The position numbers were made by a program, and so were the translations under genes. A DNA stretch of 64,000 nt from Ampelocalamus luodianensis (lineage: Eukaryota > Streptophyta > Magnoliopsida > Poales > Poaceae), in the NCBI GenBank assembly GCA_036346255.1, contig CM070633.1, forward strand, positions 15,128,001 to 15,192,000, in the 5' to 3' direction. The notes beneath the pieces were generated by a model, which was not told the origin of the DNA, ran no database searches, and saw nothing but the letters and a program-made list of their open reading frames with translations. Shown one piece after another: positions 12,656 to 23,400 of this stretch. How positions within the stretch are numbered: position 1 is the first letter of the stretch; every line of letters begins with the position of its first letter.

Positions 12656-12797
12656 GGTGATTCCAGTATCGCACCCTTTCTCTTTGGTCTTCCGCATGTA
12701 CCAGACATGCAAAGACTGGCAACCTAATCCAGCGCAGGCTAATACTGTGTCGGGGGCCAACGAATTTTCGAGGGAGTATGTCCCGGGCTTGGGAGGC
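12656..12797. other. short flank of unknown origin left of the solo LTR
   Basis: This sequence was contiguous with 15235 onward before the solo LTR inserted, as the GTCTT duplication shows. It contains no gene I can support; it may be the left part of the CACTA relic that continues to the right. Confidence 0.4.
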
Positions 12798-12802
12798 GTC
12801 TT

Positions 12803-15229
12803 TGTAATACTCCAGAGTGGAAAACGGGAGAAAACCAGTTATTCAAAGGAAAAAGGGTTAATTAGAAATTGATCCAGAAGAAGGATCTAATAGAAAATAG
12901 TTAATTAGTCAGTTAAAAAAAGGGGTTAGCAGCAGTTTTTGGGCAGCGTGGGTGAGGCCTCAGCCCATGAGCTTTCGGCCCTTAGGTGGAGGAGGAGTCC
13001 GGCTTTAAAGGGGCCAAACCTAGGCCGCCCTCTCCTCCCCTATGGCCGCCACCCCACTCCCCCTTGCGCCTCCCTCATGGCTGCCTCCACCCTTCCCTCC
13101 CCTCTCCAAGCTGCCCCATCTTCCATTGGTGCCTCCTCCTTGCTACCGGTGTTCCCTGCTACCAACCAAGCGAAGAAAGGACCGTAGGACTGCATCCTTT
13201 TGAGAGGAAGGAAGGGAAAGAGGGAGATGATCTTCTTCATAGGGGTGGTTCATCATCTTCCTACGATTCTTCAAGGGTAACGACGAGTGTTCTTCGCTGT
13301 TTGATTAGTATATTATGCGTTTACGGTTTCGTTTAGTAGATCGATTACTTTTGCTGCTAGATCGCGTTCTGTCCAGATTAGTGCGTGGAAGTTTTGGCAT
13401 CCTTAGAAGCGGAATCTGGGAATCTTGTCTCCTAGAGATAGTTGGGTTTTGTTCTTAGCTTTAATTGTCCGCTGAGAACACCCAATTCCGATTTACGGTT
13501 TAGAAGTTACGTTGATTTAATTGCTGCTGTCCCAAAATCCTGACGAGAATCTGCAGTCGTTTTGATTAATAATTAAGAAGCTGTTAGAGACCGAATTGGA
13601 GGTCTCCATCACCTAGAGAGTTGTAGTTTATCTCGTTATCTTTCATTTCCAACAAGAATCACGTCATTTGGACCTCTGTAGCAAAAGTTATGATTTTTCT
13701 TAGGGAGTCGGTGCTGTGGAATGATGGCTGGTCTGACAGGTTTTAGTGTTTCGACTTAAGCGTATACTTAGAGGAAAAATCAGAGGGGCTCACCATAACT
13801 AAAAATGTAGATAATCCTTCCAGATTTCAGGAAAACTAAAGATCATGAAATTCGGACGAACGTAGAGAAAGTTATGATAGTTTCTTTGTTGCTGTCCAGA
13901 GACCCGACGCGAGAATTGATACTCTGTTGTATGGCTTGGTAGGGCTAGTAAAGGGACGAATCAGAGAACCTCACCAACTAGGTTTAGAAGGGGAATTCAA
14001 TAACCTTTTCAGAATGTCCAAGATCTCTTTATTTGGATTTCTTTACAATTAGTTATGTTTTTTTGAAGGTGACTGTCCACTGGTAGGACAGACTGGTAGT
14101 TGGTAATAGAATTGGGGACCGCGTTTTAGTGGCCGTTATGCTCGATTGTATCTATAGTTTTGCTTTTGAATCTATATGGTAGCCTTAGTGTGTCTCATAT
14201 GTTATCCAGTGTGGGTTTGATTCGGAGCAGCACCGTATCCCCAACCTCCTCGTTTGCACGGTTGAGGCAAGTGCATTGTTGTTAAATGGGTGTGATTGAT
14301 TGGCTATGTTTGTGTGCTATTTGATATATGGTTGCATAGCAAGATGACTTACTTGATGAATGTTTAAGTATGGTGATGGCTCAAATTATGCTTATGCTCT
14401 CGTGGTTCAATGTTGTTGTCTTTTGGTAAGATTGATGATGAATGAGAGATGAGCATTTGCATATTGAGAGCATATTGAGGCTTGGTCACGCGGTGACCAA
14501 GCATGTTTCCCTTTGAGATCCCCGTCATGAATGTGATGGGCCCGAGATCCTCACTCGTGGAGCGTGGGCTTGAGGTCCCGTTACTTGCGGAGTAACGGGC
14601 AATTGATCCTGTGCGCGCTGCGCGCAGCATGGGTATCTTGGCGGCGGTTGCATACTCTGCACACGGTGTAATGCACACGAAAGTTAAAGATAAAGGTTCC
14701 TTGAGCATTGCATTTGCATATGAGATGTTTTATTGTTGATCTCCTTTACATGTATGTTGATGTTATAGTTTTTATGTACTTGCTGAGTCTGTGGACTCAC
14801 TCTTGCTTTATTGTTGTTTTAGGTACCGAGCCAAGAACGACATGTATGGGGAAGTAGTCCGCTAGTCACACACATGCCACATGAACTAAATAAAGTTGAA
14901 TGATCTTGGATCGTAATTGTTTTTAGTAATTGGGCAAGATACTCAAAGGTTCATTATGTCTTGTCTCTTGCAGGGGTTTAAGTATAATAATGATGAGTAG
15001 TGGAACTTTATACTTCATTGGATTGCTAGATACTTAGCATGTCTTTGATTATCTTTTGATGTGTCTGGATGATAGTTTAGTTAATTTATAAATTATCTGT
15101 ATGTTGGAACCTCCGTGTAATTAATTTTACAAGGGAGGTTCTGCCGAAATTTACTAAAGTTGCCTTGATTAGAATTATTAGGGTTTTGTTTAGTAGCATT
15201 CCAGGCTCATGTCGGGCTGGGGTGTTACA
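12803..15229 (+). mobile_element. solo LTR, 2427 bp, with perfect 5-bp target-site duplication
   Basis: It begins TGTAATACTCC and ends GGGGTGTTACA, so the two ends form a short inverted repeat. The 5-bp sequence GTCTT occurs immediately before (12798-12802) and after it (15230-15234). There is no internal region and no second LTR. It is homologous to the interrupted solo LTR at 40375-44219: both end in a GTTACA-type terminus after TAGTAGCATT, and both contain the ACTTGCTGAGTCTGTGGACTC / ATTTACCGAGTCTTAGACTC block. It is a product of LTR-LTR recombination. Its family cannot be named because no coding part remains. Confidence 0.88.
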
Positions 15230-15234
15230 GTCTT

Positions 15235-16560
15235 AGTGTTCTACGATTTCGATTTGGCCTTAACGACTTGCCGCTACGCATCTTCCTGTGAGACGACTCG
15301 GGAACCGATAAGGCGACACACTTTTCTTGTTCCTTCGGTGTCTTCTCTACGGGAACCGATGAGGTGGCCTTCTGAAGCGAATGTTGAGGTGGAGTCATCG
15401 AGGGTCCTGTTGGAGAGGCATGGTCATGTCGAGATCACGATACTATAGGGTCTAGGTCGATGTCCTTCTTGAGCACTGGATAAAAGTGTGCTAGGTATCC
15501 CCTAGTGTTCTGATGTTTTCATTCGGGTGAATCTCCAGCGGGACAGCCATAAAATTGTCATGTACCATGTCCACCTAGACCCTAGTGTAACCCTGCGCCA
15601 CCTGGGCACCGTGCTGCACTGTCCTTTCTTGGCATGGATACATCATCCCCCGCGCAGCCTCAATAGAAATAGACCCAGCCATCCTCACTTGGAGCTTGCA
15701 GGGCGTCGCCTCCTACAAAACGAAACACAATTAGCTAAGGCATCCTATAGGTTTATTTTTGGAGCATTCTAGAGATGTACATTACCTTGATGTCGTCGAT
15801 AGGTAATTGGATGTCGTGATGTTCAGAATTTTGCATGGACGCAACGCTACTCTGATGTTGAGGAGGACTGTCTCCCAAAATAATAGGGGCAGCTTGCGAC
15901 TGGTTGAGGAGTACTTGATTCAATTGATCCTGTAATCTTGCTATCTGTCCTTGAAATTTTGCAGTAAGCACTTGTTCCAACCGGTTGTCGTACTTGGCCT
16001 TGGATCTCTTCCTACTCCTATATATGCAGTAGTCGTTTGCGAATCCATCCCTTTAAGGTACGTAAACCCCAACGCCTCGCATACGACCTGGGTGCTTCTT
16101 GTTTCCCAGGGCCTCTGATAGTACATCCTTCTCCCTGTTTGCTTCGAAAGAGCCTTGGAAAGATGTGGAAGTCAATACATACTACAAGATGTCATCATAT
16201 TATTATAGACAGTATGAAGTTATGGACTTATTAACCACTAGGTAGTTTGACATATTTACCAGACGTTGGGGCACTTTCTCGTCTGCCTTGTTTGTGAAAG
16301 AGATGCCACCCGAAGGTGTGGATGATGCCCTCGCTCTTAACCAGGTTCGAGCGCGCTCGTTTGTGATCTCAGCAAATGGCGGGGTTGCATTCTCGTCCTC
16401 CGCCACCCATTGCGTGGTTTTACCTACATACCTAGCGGTGTTGAGTTTGTGGGTTGGGTGTTTTGTGCCTGGAGAGCCTTGTGCGCCACACTTTGCTCCT
16501 GAAATTCGGCCGTCGTCTTCATCTGCACAAAGGCGCCCCATATATCCTGCGATAAGATTT
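15235..16560 (-). pseudogene. relic of a CACTA (En/Spm-like) transposon protein
   Basis: Broken minus-strand frames show patterns familiar from grass CACTA second proteins. The upstream part has FAEITNERARTW and GISFTNKADEKVPQRL (about 16260-16460). Then come a PWETRSTQVVCEALGFTYLKG stretch (about 16050-16110) and a glutamine-rich coiled segment, QFQGQ/LQDQLNQVLLNQSQ-like (about 15880-15970). A degenerate MVHDNFMAVPLEIHPNENIR segment (about 15515-15580) resembles the conserved DMVHD..LPLPIPPNEEITTLG block. Stops and frameshifts occur throughout. Assignment is by pattern memory, not by a search. Confidence 0.5.
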
Positions 16561-16784
16561 TATACTTTGTGAAGGGCGTCGACCCGTGTTCACGTACTTC
16601 GTGACAAGCGTGCTCTTAAAGGTCCTCCACGCATGTCCCATCGCGAGCAATGTCTGTCGTTCCACACGTGCCTGGTCTGCTTCTGGTCTCTATTTGCTTA
16701 GCCCTGCTTCTATAATTGGACCCACAATGTTAGTAGCACTCTTATTAGATTTAGATATATTGTCGGTGCTAGAGATGTCCTCAT

Positions 16785-16950
16785 TAGCTTACCATCCATA
16801 GACAGACGGACAGATAGAGAGATGAATCAAATTCTTGAAGATATGTTAAGAGCTTATGCTCTAACCAATAGGACAAATTGGGATCAAAGTTTACGTATGC
16901 AGAATTTTCTTATGACAACCGCTATCATGCCAGCTTGCAAATGAATTTCA
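16785..16950 (+). pseudogene. fragment of a Ty3/gypsy integrase
   Basis: The + strand reads AYHPQTDGQIERMNQILEDM near the left end, followed by LRAYALTNRTNWDQSL. This is the C-terminal part of the integrase core, including the catalytic Glu region, followed by a degenerate NNSYHASLQM-like tail. It is about 55 codons only. It differs from the element A integrase (FHPQTDGQTERVNQVLEDML), so it comes from another family. Confidence 0.75.
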
Positions 16951-17251
16951 GTTAGAAAATTTTTAGTTAGAAAAATTTAAGTAAATATGCGCTTAATTAA
17001 ACATAACTAATTAGTTGATCAAAATTGAAATGAATTTCTAAAGATGCAAATTTGGCCTTTTTTTCTCAGTGTGTTGTTCACCTACTTAGGATGAACTTGA
17101 GGCTTGTCGCACAATGATTTATATGAATTTTGTCTGAAATAATTCAATTCCTACTCAAATACAAAAGAAAGTTTCTGTATTCCAAATGGATCATAATCTT
17201 ATGGCAAAATTGGCTACGAGACATCACAATTTCGTGTTATCAGCTGTAGGA
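16951..17251. other. AT-rich spacer, no gene seen
   Basis: No coding frame, terminal repeat or RNA motif was recognised between the gypsy fragment and the inverted-repeat element. Confidence 0.5.
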
Positions 17252-18629
17252 CACCCAAATTTCTTGTCTTTGTCGAAAGACACTACAAAAATATGTCTAT
17301 CTACTGTGGGATACTAAGGTCAATATAATATCATTTATAGGCTGAAGAGGAGAGAGAAGTCTAGTGAAAAGTCCATTTCCCCCTTTCGGTCGGGCCCATT
17401 TGTAGTTTGCTCGGTCGGATCATGGCAGCTAGTAGAGAGTCATAGTTGGCTTGGTCGGACCATGGTAGCTAGCAGAGAGAGAATAGAGGAAGCATAGGCC
17501 ATGGTGCAGGGCTCTAGACGACATCGGCTTTGACGAGCGGTGGCTCGAGAGGCATAGGCAATGCCCAAACTAGGTTGGCGAACTTCAGGAGGAGATGGTT
17601 GGCTGCGTTGCAGTGGTTGCATGCGGCGATGGTGCTCACGACGAGCAGGATCAGCAGCCGAGGCAGTGGCTAACGACAGCGATAACATTTTGGTGAGGTT
17701 CTGGTGAAGGCGAGGTGAGCATGGGGTAGAACGCGACATGGGCAAGACGGTGGTGAGGTTGATGATGACAAGAGCTCACCGGCAGCGATGAAATCGACAA
17801 CGACGGTGGTTCGGGCGACAATAAGGAAGATGGCTCGATTTCGACCAATGGCTGCAAGAAAATGCAATTAACTGGGGTTGATGATTGGTAGGAAGGTGGA
17901 ACACATTGTGACATAGTTGGGTTTGACATAAGGTCACCGGAGGTGCAGATCGAGTGGCGACCGGAGGTCGAGAAGATGGTGGTGGCACGTGAGTTTCGAC
18001 GAAACGGTGATACAGGAGGGGTTGTATAGGGGAATGCAAAGAGGAGAGAGGGAAGAGAACGGTGCTATCCCAACCTTTGATTCGAGCTCCTTTTTTACCC
18101 AGGTTGTTGCCATTGTCGAGGCGCTCTCGCGCGCCGTGGGTCACTATCGCTAGCTCGCCTCAGAGCTTCTCCACCCCAACCGACTATTCCAGTGAGATCC
18201 TACCTTCTCTCTGTTACTTGTGACACGCTCAGTTGTCAGCTTTATTCGCCGTATAGCCATCGTCGTCGTTGCAGTGGGCAACTGCTACCATTATGGGTAG
18301 TTGTGCACCTTATCTGGCCGCTGCATGTCTCACCGTCGCCACCAATGCGGACGCCAAGGCTGACGGATCCCATTTTGCAATCCACCGACCACCTTCGTTA
18401 AACTCCCTGTCGGCGTCTAGCTTGGCCAAAGAGGATTCGGTCGGGCTACGGCCCGACACGCGTGAAGCGTTGGTTCGACAGCACCGGGACTGGTTATGGG
18501 CACTCGGAGTCTTTTTCAAAAATTGTTTCTCCTCTCCGGCCGAAAATGGTATAATAATAGCTGCAGTGTCCCATAACAAAGAAACATATTTTTGTAGTGT
18601 CTTTTGACAAAGACACGGAATTTGGTGCC
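17252..18629. mobile_element. non-autonomous inverted-repeat element with CACTA-like ends
   Basis: Arms of about 100 bp at 17252-17352 and 18529-18629 are inverted copies at roughly 80% identity by eye. Each arm contains CACTACAAAAATATGT (17281-17296, and inverted at 18584-18599), the typical start of a CACTA transposon; the arms extend about 28 bases further out (..TTTGTC[G/A]AAAGA). The middle is unusually G+C-rich for the neighbourhood and has only overlapping frames without domains, so it may be captured host sequence. No 3-bp target duplication is evident at the CACTA ends (AGA on the left, TCT on the right). Confidence 0.55.
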
Positions 18630-20479
18630 TATCGGGCGGAAGCGCATATAATCACCTGGTGTCACAGAACACCGGGTTCAAAAAAAAATTTAGCGAGGAT
18701 CAACTTATATATACCACATGTGCACCCCCCGGCCTAAAAACTGTGCACCCCGGAGTCGTCCCACGCGGCGACGCGGGTAAGCGGCCTAGGTTCATCGCTA
18801 ATGATGTTGTGGTTCATCGTTGATGATGATGTGATTCATCGCTTCATTAACTTGAAAGAAGGTAAGTACTAAAAGGTAATTTATTTACTTAACTACTTAT
18901 TTTTTTTTTATCATTCTACTATTTTTTACTTGAGAATTCTAAGATATTTTGTTCTCTTCTTTTTTATACCATTAAGGTTGGATAATGTATTTTGCCAATA
19001 TGATCATTTTTTGTTCGTGGTTTCGTCCTTAGTTCCTTTATTTTGATAAGTGTTGACACGATCTATGCGCATACAATGATTACCACAAGCACACGAGTCG
19101 GTTGTAGTTTTTCACATGAGTATCCAAGGTTATCGATATCAAAGACCCGGTCGGCCGGCGGCACAAGGGCCTAGCAGGCGGGGCTCCAACAACTTCCGGC
19201 CTTCATAACTTTTGTGTCTGACCTCCGATTTGAGCAAATATTATATGCATTTGGATCGGCTCAACTAGGCGGATGTCATGGTAACCTCCAATTTTATCAT
19301 TTGATAAAGTTTATTTTTGCACATTTTCCAAAGGAAGCTTTTTATCAACTCTTTTTAGCCAATGTCCTGCGAAAAAAGTGAAATACAACATATCTCCGGA
19401 TTTCGTTAGGGTTAGTTGCCAAATGGCACAATTTAGCACAAATACCGCTGTAAATGATAATAATATGGGGTGAGTAAAGCATAAAAAATGAGCACCAATA
19501 GTAAGCATATTGATCACTACTTCTTTATTATTGTATATTATCATCGGTTATGTTGAATAATTGATGTTAAAAATAGACGTAAGTGTTACTATTTAGTATA
19601 ATATTACTTGAAAAATTCATATATTATTGCATACGTGATGAAATATTGAACCGCGATTAAATTTATTTTAGTTCCACCCTTGATGCCTATAATCGATGAC
19701 ATAAAATTGTGATGTCGTCTACCAAATTTTACATAATCCTATTTCTCATAGCTAACACATAGGACGCTGCTACAGGACGGTATCATGTCAGATACACCCA
19801 TCGACGGATAGGAACCAGCCGTCAAATCAGGCGTCATCGAACGAATGAAGCACCGCATCTCCCTTGCATTCACGCTCGCCAACCTCCACGAATCGCGAGG
19901 CGCCTCGGTGGCCTGATCCCGCGCAGTCGTCCCTGCCTCCTACGCGTGGCTCCAGGCCCCAGCGGCGAACCGGCGTGGCTCCGAACGAACCCGGCTCTCT
20001 AAAACATTATCGTCAAATGTCTCATCATATCCATATCGATTGCAATCCTTCAACAATCTTGTACGGCATTTTTCTTTTTCGTTTTCTTTTGAAACCAACC
20101 ATCTACGGCAACTTTGTGGGAAATGCAATGCAATCCGTAAGTGATGCTCGGTTCCACTGAAGCCTTGACCAGAGTCCTCGATTCTCCAAGCCAACGGCTA
20201 TAGGCATTGCAGTCGTGCAGCTGCCGCAGTTACATTTGTCAGTGTGTCACGGTGGGTATACCTGGAAACCTTTTTTCGAATTTGCCATTATCCTCTCTTT
20301 TTTTTGAAGGTGCCCTTTTCCTTTTGGGAAGCTTCAAGCTCACAGTAGCCACTGGCCAGTGTCATCACTCTCCTCTTCGTCGTCTTCTCACCAACCAACT
20401 CCCAAATCCCACCCAAAGATCCCGTTTTGATCCAAGAAACCCCTCGCAGCCAGCAAAAGATCGCGGCTTTCGGCTCTCA
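18630..20479. other. intergenic region and presumed promoter/5' UTR of the GH17 gene
   Basis: There is no coding sequence I can support. A small G+C-rich patch (18710-18800, GTGCACCCC repeated) and degenerate transposon-like sequence (19130-19320) are present. A G+C-rich island at about 19860-20000 and the pyrimidine-rich 20280-20470 stretch probably contain the promoter and 5' leader of the downstream gene. I did not find a convincing TATA box. Confidence 0.4.
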
Positions 20480-23400
20480 ATGATCGCCTGCGCCGCGTTC
20501 CTGGCCCTCCTCCTGGCCCTGTCATGCGCGCAGGAGCGGCGGTTCTTGGCGGCCGATGGGGCGGTCGGTGTGAACTGGGGCACCGTGTCGTCGCACCGCG
20601 TTCCGCCGCCGGTGGTGGTGGACCTGATGCGGGCGAACCGGATCGGGAAGGTGAAGCTCTTCGACGCCGACCCGGGCGTGCTGCGCGCGCTCGCCGGCAG
20701 CGGCATCCAGGCCATGGTCGGCGTCACCAACGGCGAGCTCGCCGCCATCGCGGGGTCGCCGGCTGCCGCCGACGCGTGGGTCGCGCAGAACGTGTCGCGG
20801 TACGTCGGCCGCGGCGGAGTCGACATCCGGTGAGTGTCCCGGGGTTGGGTCTATTGTAGTGAGGCATTTTAGTATAAATAGTAATTCTTGGTTGAGGTTT
20901 CTTGTTGTTTGAGTGGACAATGCAGGATTTATTTAGCTAATTTGTGTGTAATATAGTTGGATTAGATATTTAAGGTTATTTCTATTTGAAATGTAGTTGT
21001 TGCATTTCTTTAGCTTTAGTGTAATATGTTAGCCTGGTATTCACTACCACCCAGTTATAGGCACGAAGATGACTGCCTCTTTTACAATATTGTGCTTTGA
21101 TTTCTTTAGTTATAGTTGAGCATGTTTCCTTAGTTGAGCCTATTGATTGCTCTGTGCTAAAGATGAGATTTTTTTATGTCATCTGTTAGATTTGATGTTA
21201 TGCTTTTCGAATAGTGGCCTGCGATCTCACTACTATCTAGTGGTAGACATGAAGATGGGTTATTGGGTTGGCCCTGGTTTTTTATTTATGTTCTTGGATT
21301 GTACTTTCAATTTTTGGAAACTGGTGCCTCCTTTATTAAATTCAGTTGCATTTGCCCATGAGCTGTTTAGTTTAATGTCAATGCTGAGATACTGTTGTTG
21401 TAGCTGCGGTTGTTGTTTCAATTTGCAATGAGATGCCTGGTTTGATTTATTTGAGCATTTACTACATGTTGGTCTTGTGCCTTAGATTTGTATGACCTCT
21501 TGATATGCTTGACTGGTATGTATGTTTTATCATTGCCCAATTTATTGATTGATATGAGACATTTCTTTTCAAATTATGCATTCTTTCCATTTAGAAATGT
21601 AGTGGTGCTGCTGCTTCTTGTTTTTTCTCTTCTTTTTTTAAAAAGGCGATTACTTTATGCTATAGAGTACACTGATGCCAAAATCTGTTTTTGTTTGTTG
21701 ATTAATTATAATGTACTTTTCGACTTTATGTCCTTACTAAGGTTATATCGAAAGCTTACTTGCACAAACAGGGACTGTTAATATTAGCGATGTGTATTTC
21801 CATACATAGATTGTTGGTAGTTGCTATTTGTTCCATATATACATTGTATAGATTATGGTAGTTAAGATTAGTTTTGATCTTGTAAATCTCCTAGAATTAT
21901 TTGTTACTACTATTGCCGATCCGACACGGCAATATAAGTTCAGCGCCGGCATAGCCTATTGGCTTACAACCTTTCTTCCTATTCAGATTTTTCTCGATCC
22001 CGGTCCTACATGACGTCGGTCAACCGGTGTCCGATCGGCTCCAACGTCGCTTCCATCATCTCCTTGAAGACACCATTTCCCACCGTTGTTCCGGTACGAT
22101 CCATGTTGCTCCTTGAGGAGCTTTGCTTCGGTAATGCCGCCATGATCACCGCAGCCACGACTCTCTTCTCTGGCACCACTGCCTAGTTCCCCACCTGTGG
22201 GGACTCCTGTCGGGGTGACCGCGGCGATCACAACTCTGGTGGCAAATCCAACCACAAGAACAAAAGAAAGAAAGGTGGCAGCGGCGGCAACAAGCAGTAC
22301 ATCGGTGGGCCCTCCAACTCCCGCGGTCCACCGGCACCCATCGGACCATGGGTGTGCTTCTCCCTGTGGTCCGGCCAAGCCCAACCATGGGGCGGTGCCT
22401 GGCGCGCCCCTTCCACCGCCAGCCACCTCGATTAGCGTCTGCCATCGACACCGGCGCAAGCCTACGACACCATGGCAGCGCCCTCGTACCCGTCCAACAG
22501 CACTCCAAGCTGGGATAGCTCTAGCCTCGTCTCCGCCATCGACAACATGTCCCTTCATGGCGGCAACGGCAGATGGATAATGGATTCCGGTGCAACCTCG
22601 CACATGGCCTCCGATGACTCCACTCCATCTCCTTTTTACCTCCTTCCTCTAGTGTCACAGTCGGGAACGGCACCTCCATGCCTATTCTCCGCTTGGGTCA
22701 CACATCTATTCCTACCCTTTCAGGTGTCTTCTTTCATCTTCACAACATTCTTGTCGTCCCATCTATTGTCCACATACTCCTTTCCGTTTGACAGTTTACC
22801 TGTGACAATTCTTGCCCTATTGAGTTTGACTCTTTCGGTTTTTCTGTCAAGAACCTTCAAACCAAGAGCGTGATTCTTTGCTGCAATAGTGATGGGGATA
22901 TCTACACACTCTTCCCACCGCACCTCCACCAACGTCCACCCACCATGCTCTCTTGTTCGCTGCCCCAGCCTCCTTGTGGCATCGACGATTGGGTCATCCA
23001 GGCTGTGACGCCATGGTCTCTTTGCAGCAGTCGTCTTTAATTTCTTGTAATAAAGTAGATCGTTCAACGTGGCATGCTTGTCAATTGGGCAAACACGTTC
23101 GACTGCCTTTTCCAAATTCTACTTCCAATACTAGTTCTCCGTTCCCGTTAATTCATTGTGATTTATGGACGTCTCCTGTACCTAGCACTTCCAGTTTCAA
23201 GTATTATCTCGTTATCATTGATGATTTCTCACTCTTTTATTGGTCTTTCCCTCTTCGCCAAAAATCGTGTGTCCACGAAACCCTCGCCTCCTTCATCGCA
23301 TACGTCCGTACACAATTTTAGCTTCCCCTTGTCTATACAAGCAGACAATGGGATGGAATTTGTGAATTCCACGTCATTGGACCTTTTTCGCATGCACGAC

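Noticed and set aside
12651..12872. 73-codon frame crossing the solo LTR boundary
   Set aside because: It runs through the target duplication into the LTR, so it cannot be an old gene.
13040..13336. Pro-rich frames of 66-116 codons
   Set aside because: Inside the solo LTR 12803-15229, on both strands, with no domain.
20365..20920. Frames of 130-150 codons on the minus strand and in another plus frame
   Set aside because: Shadows of the G+C-rich first exon of the GH17 gene.
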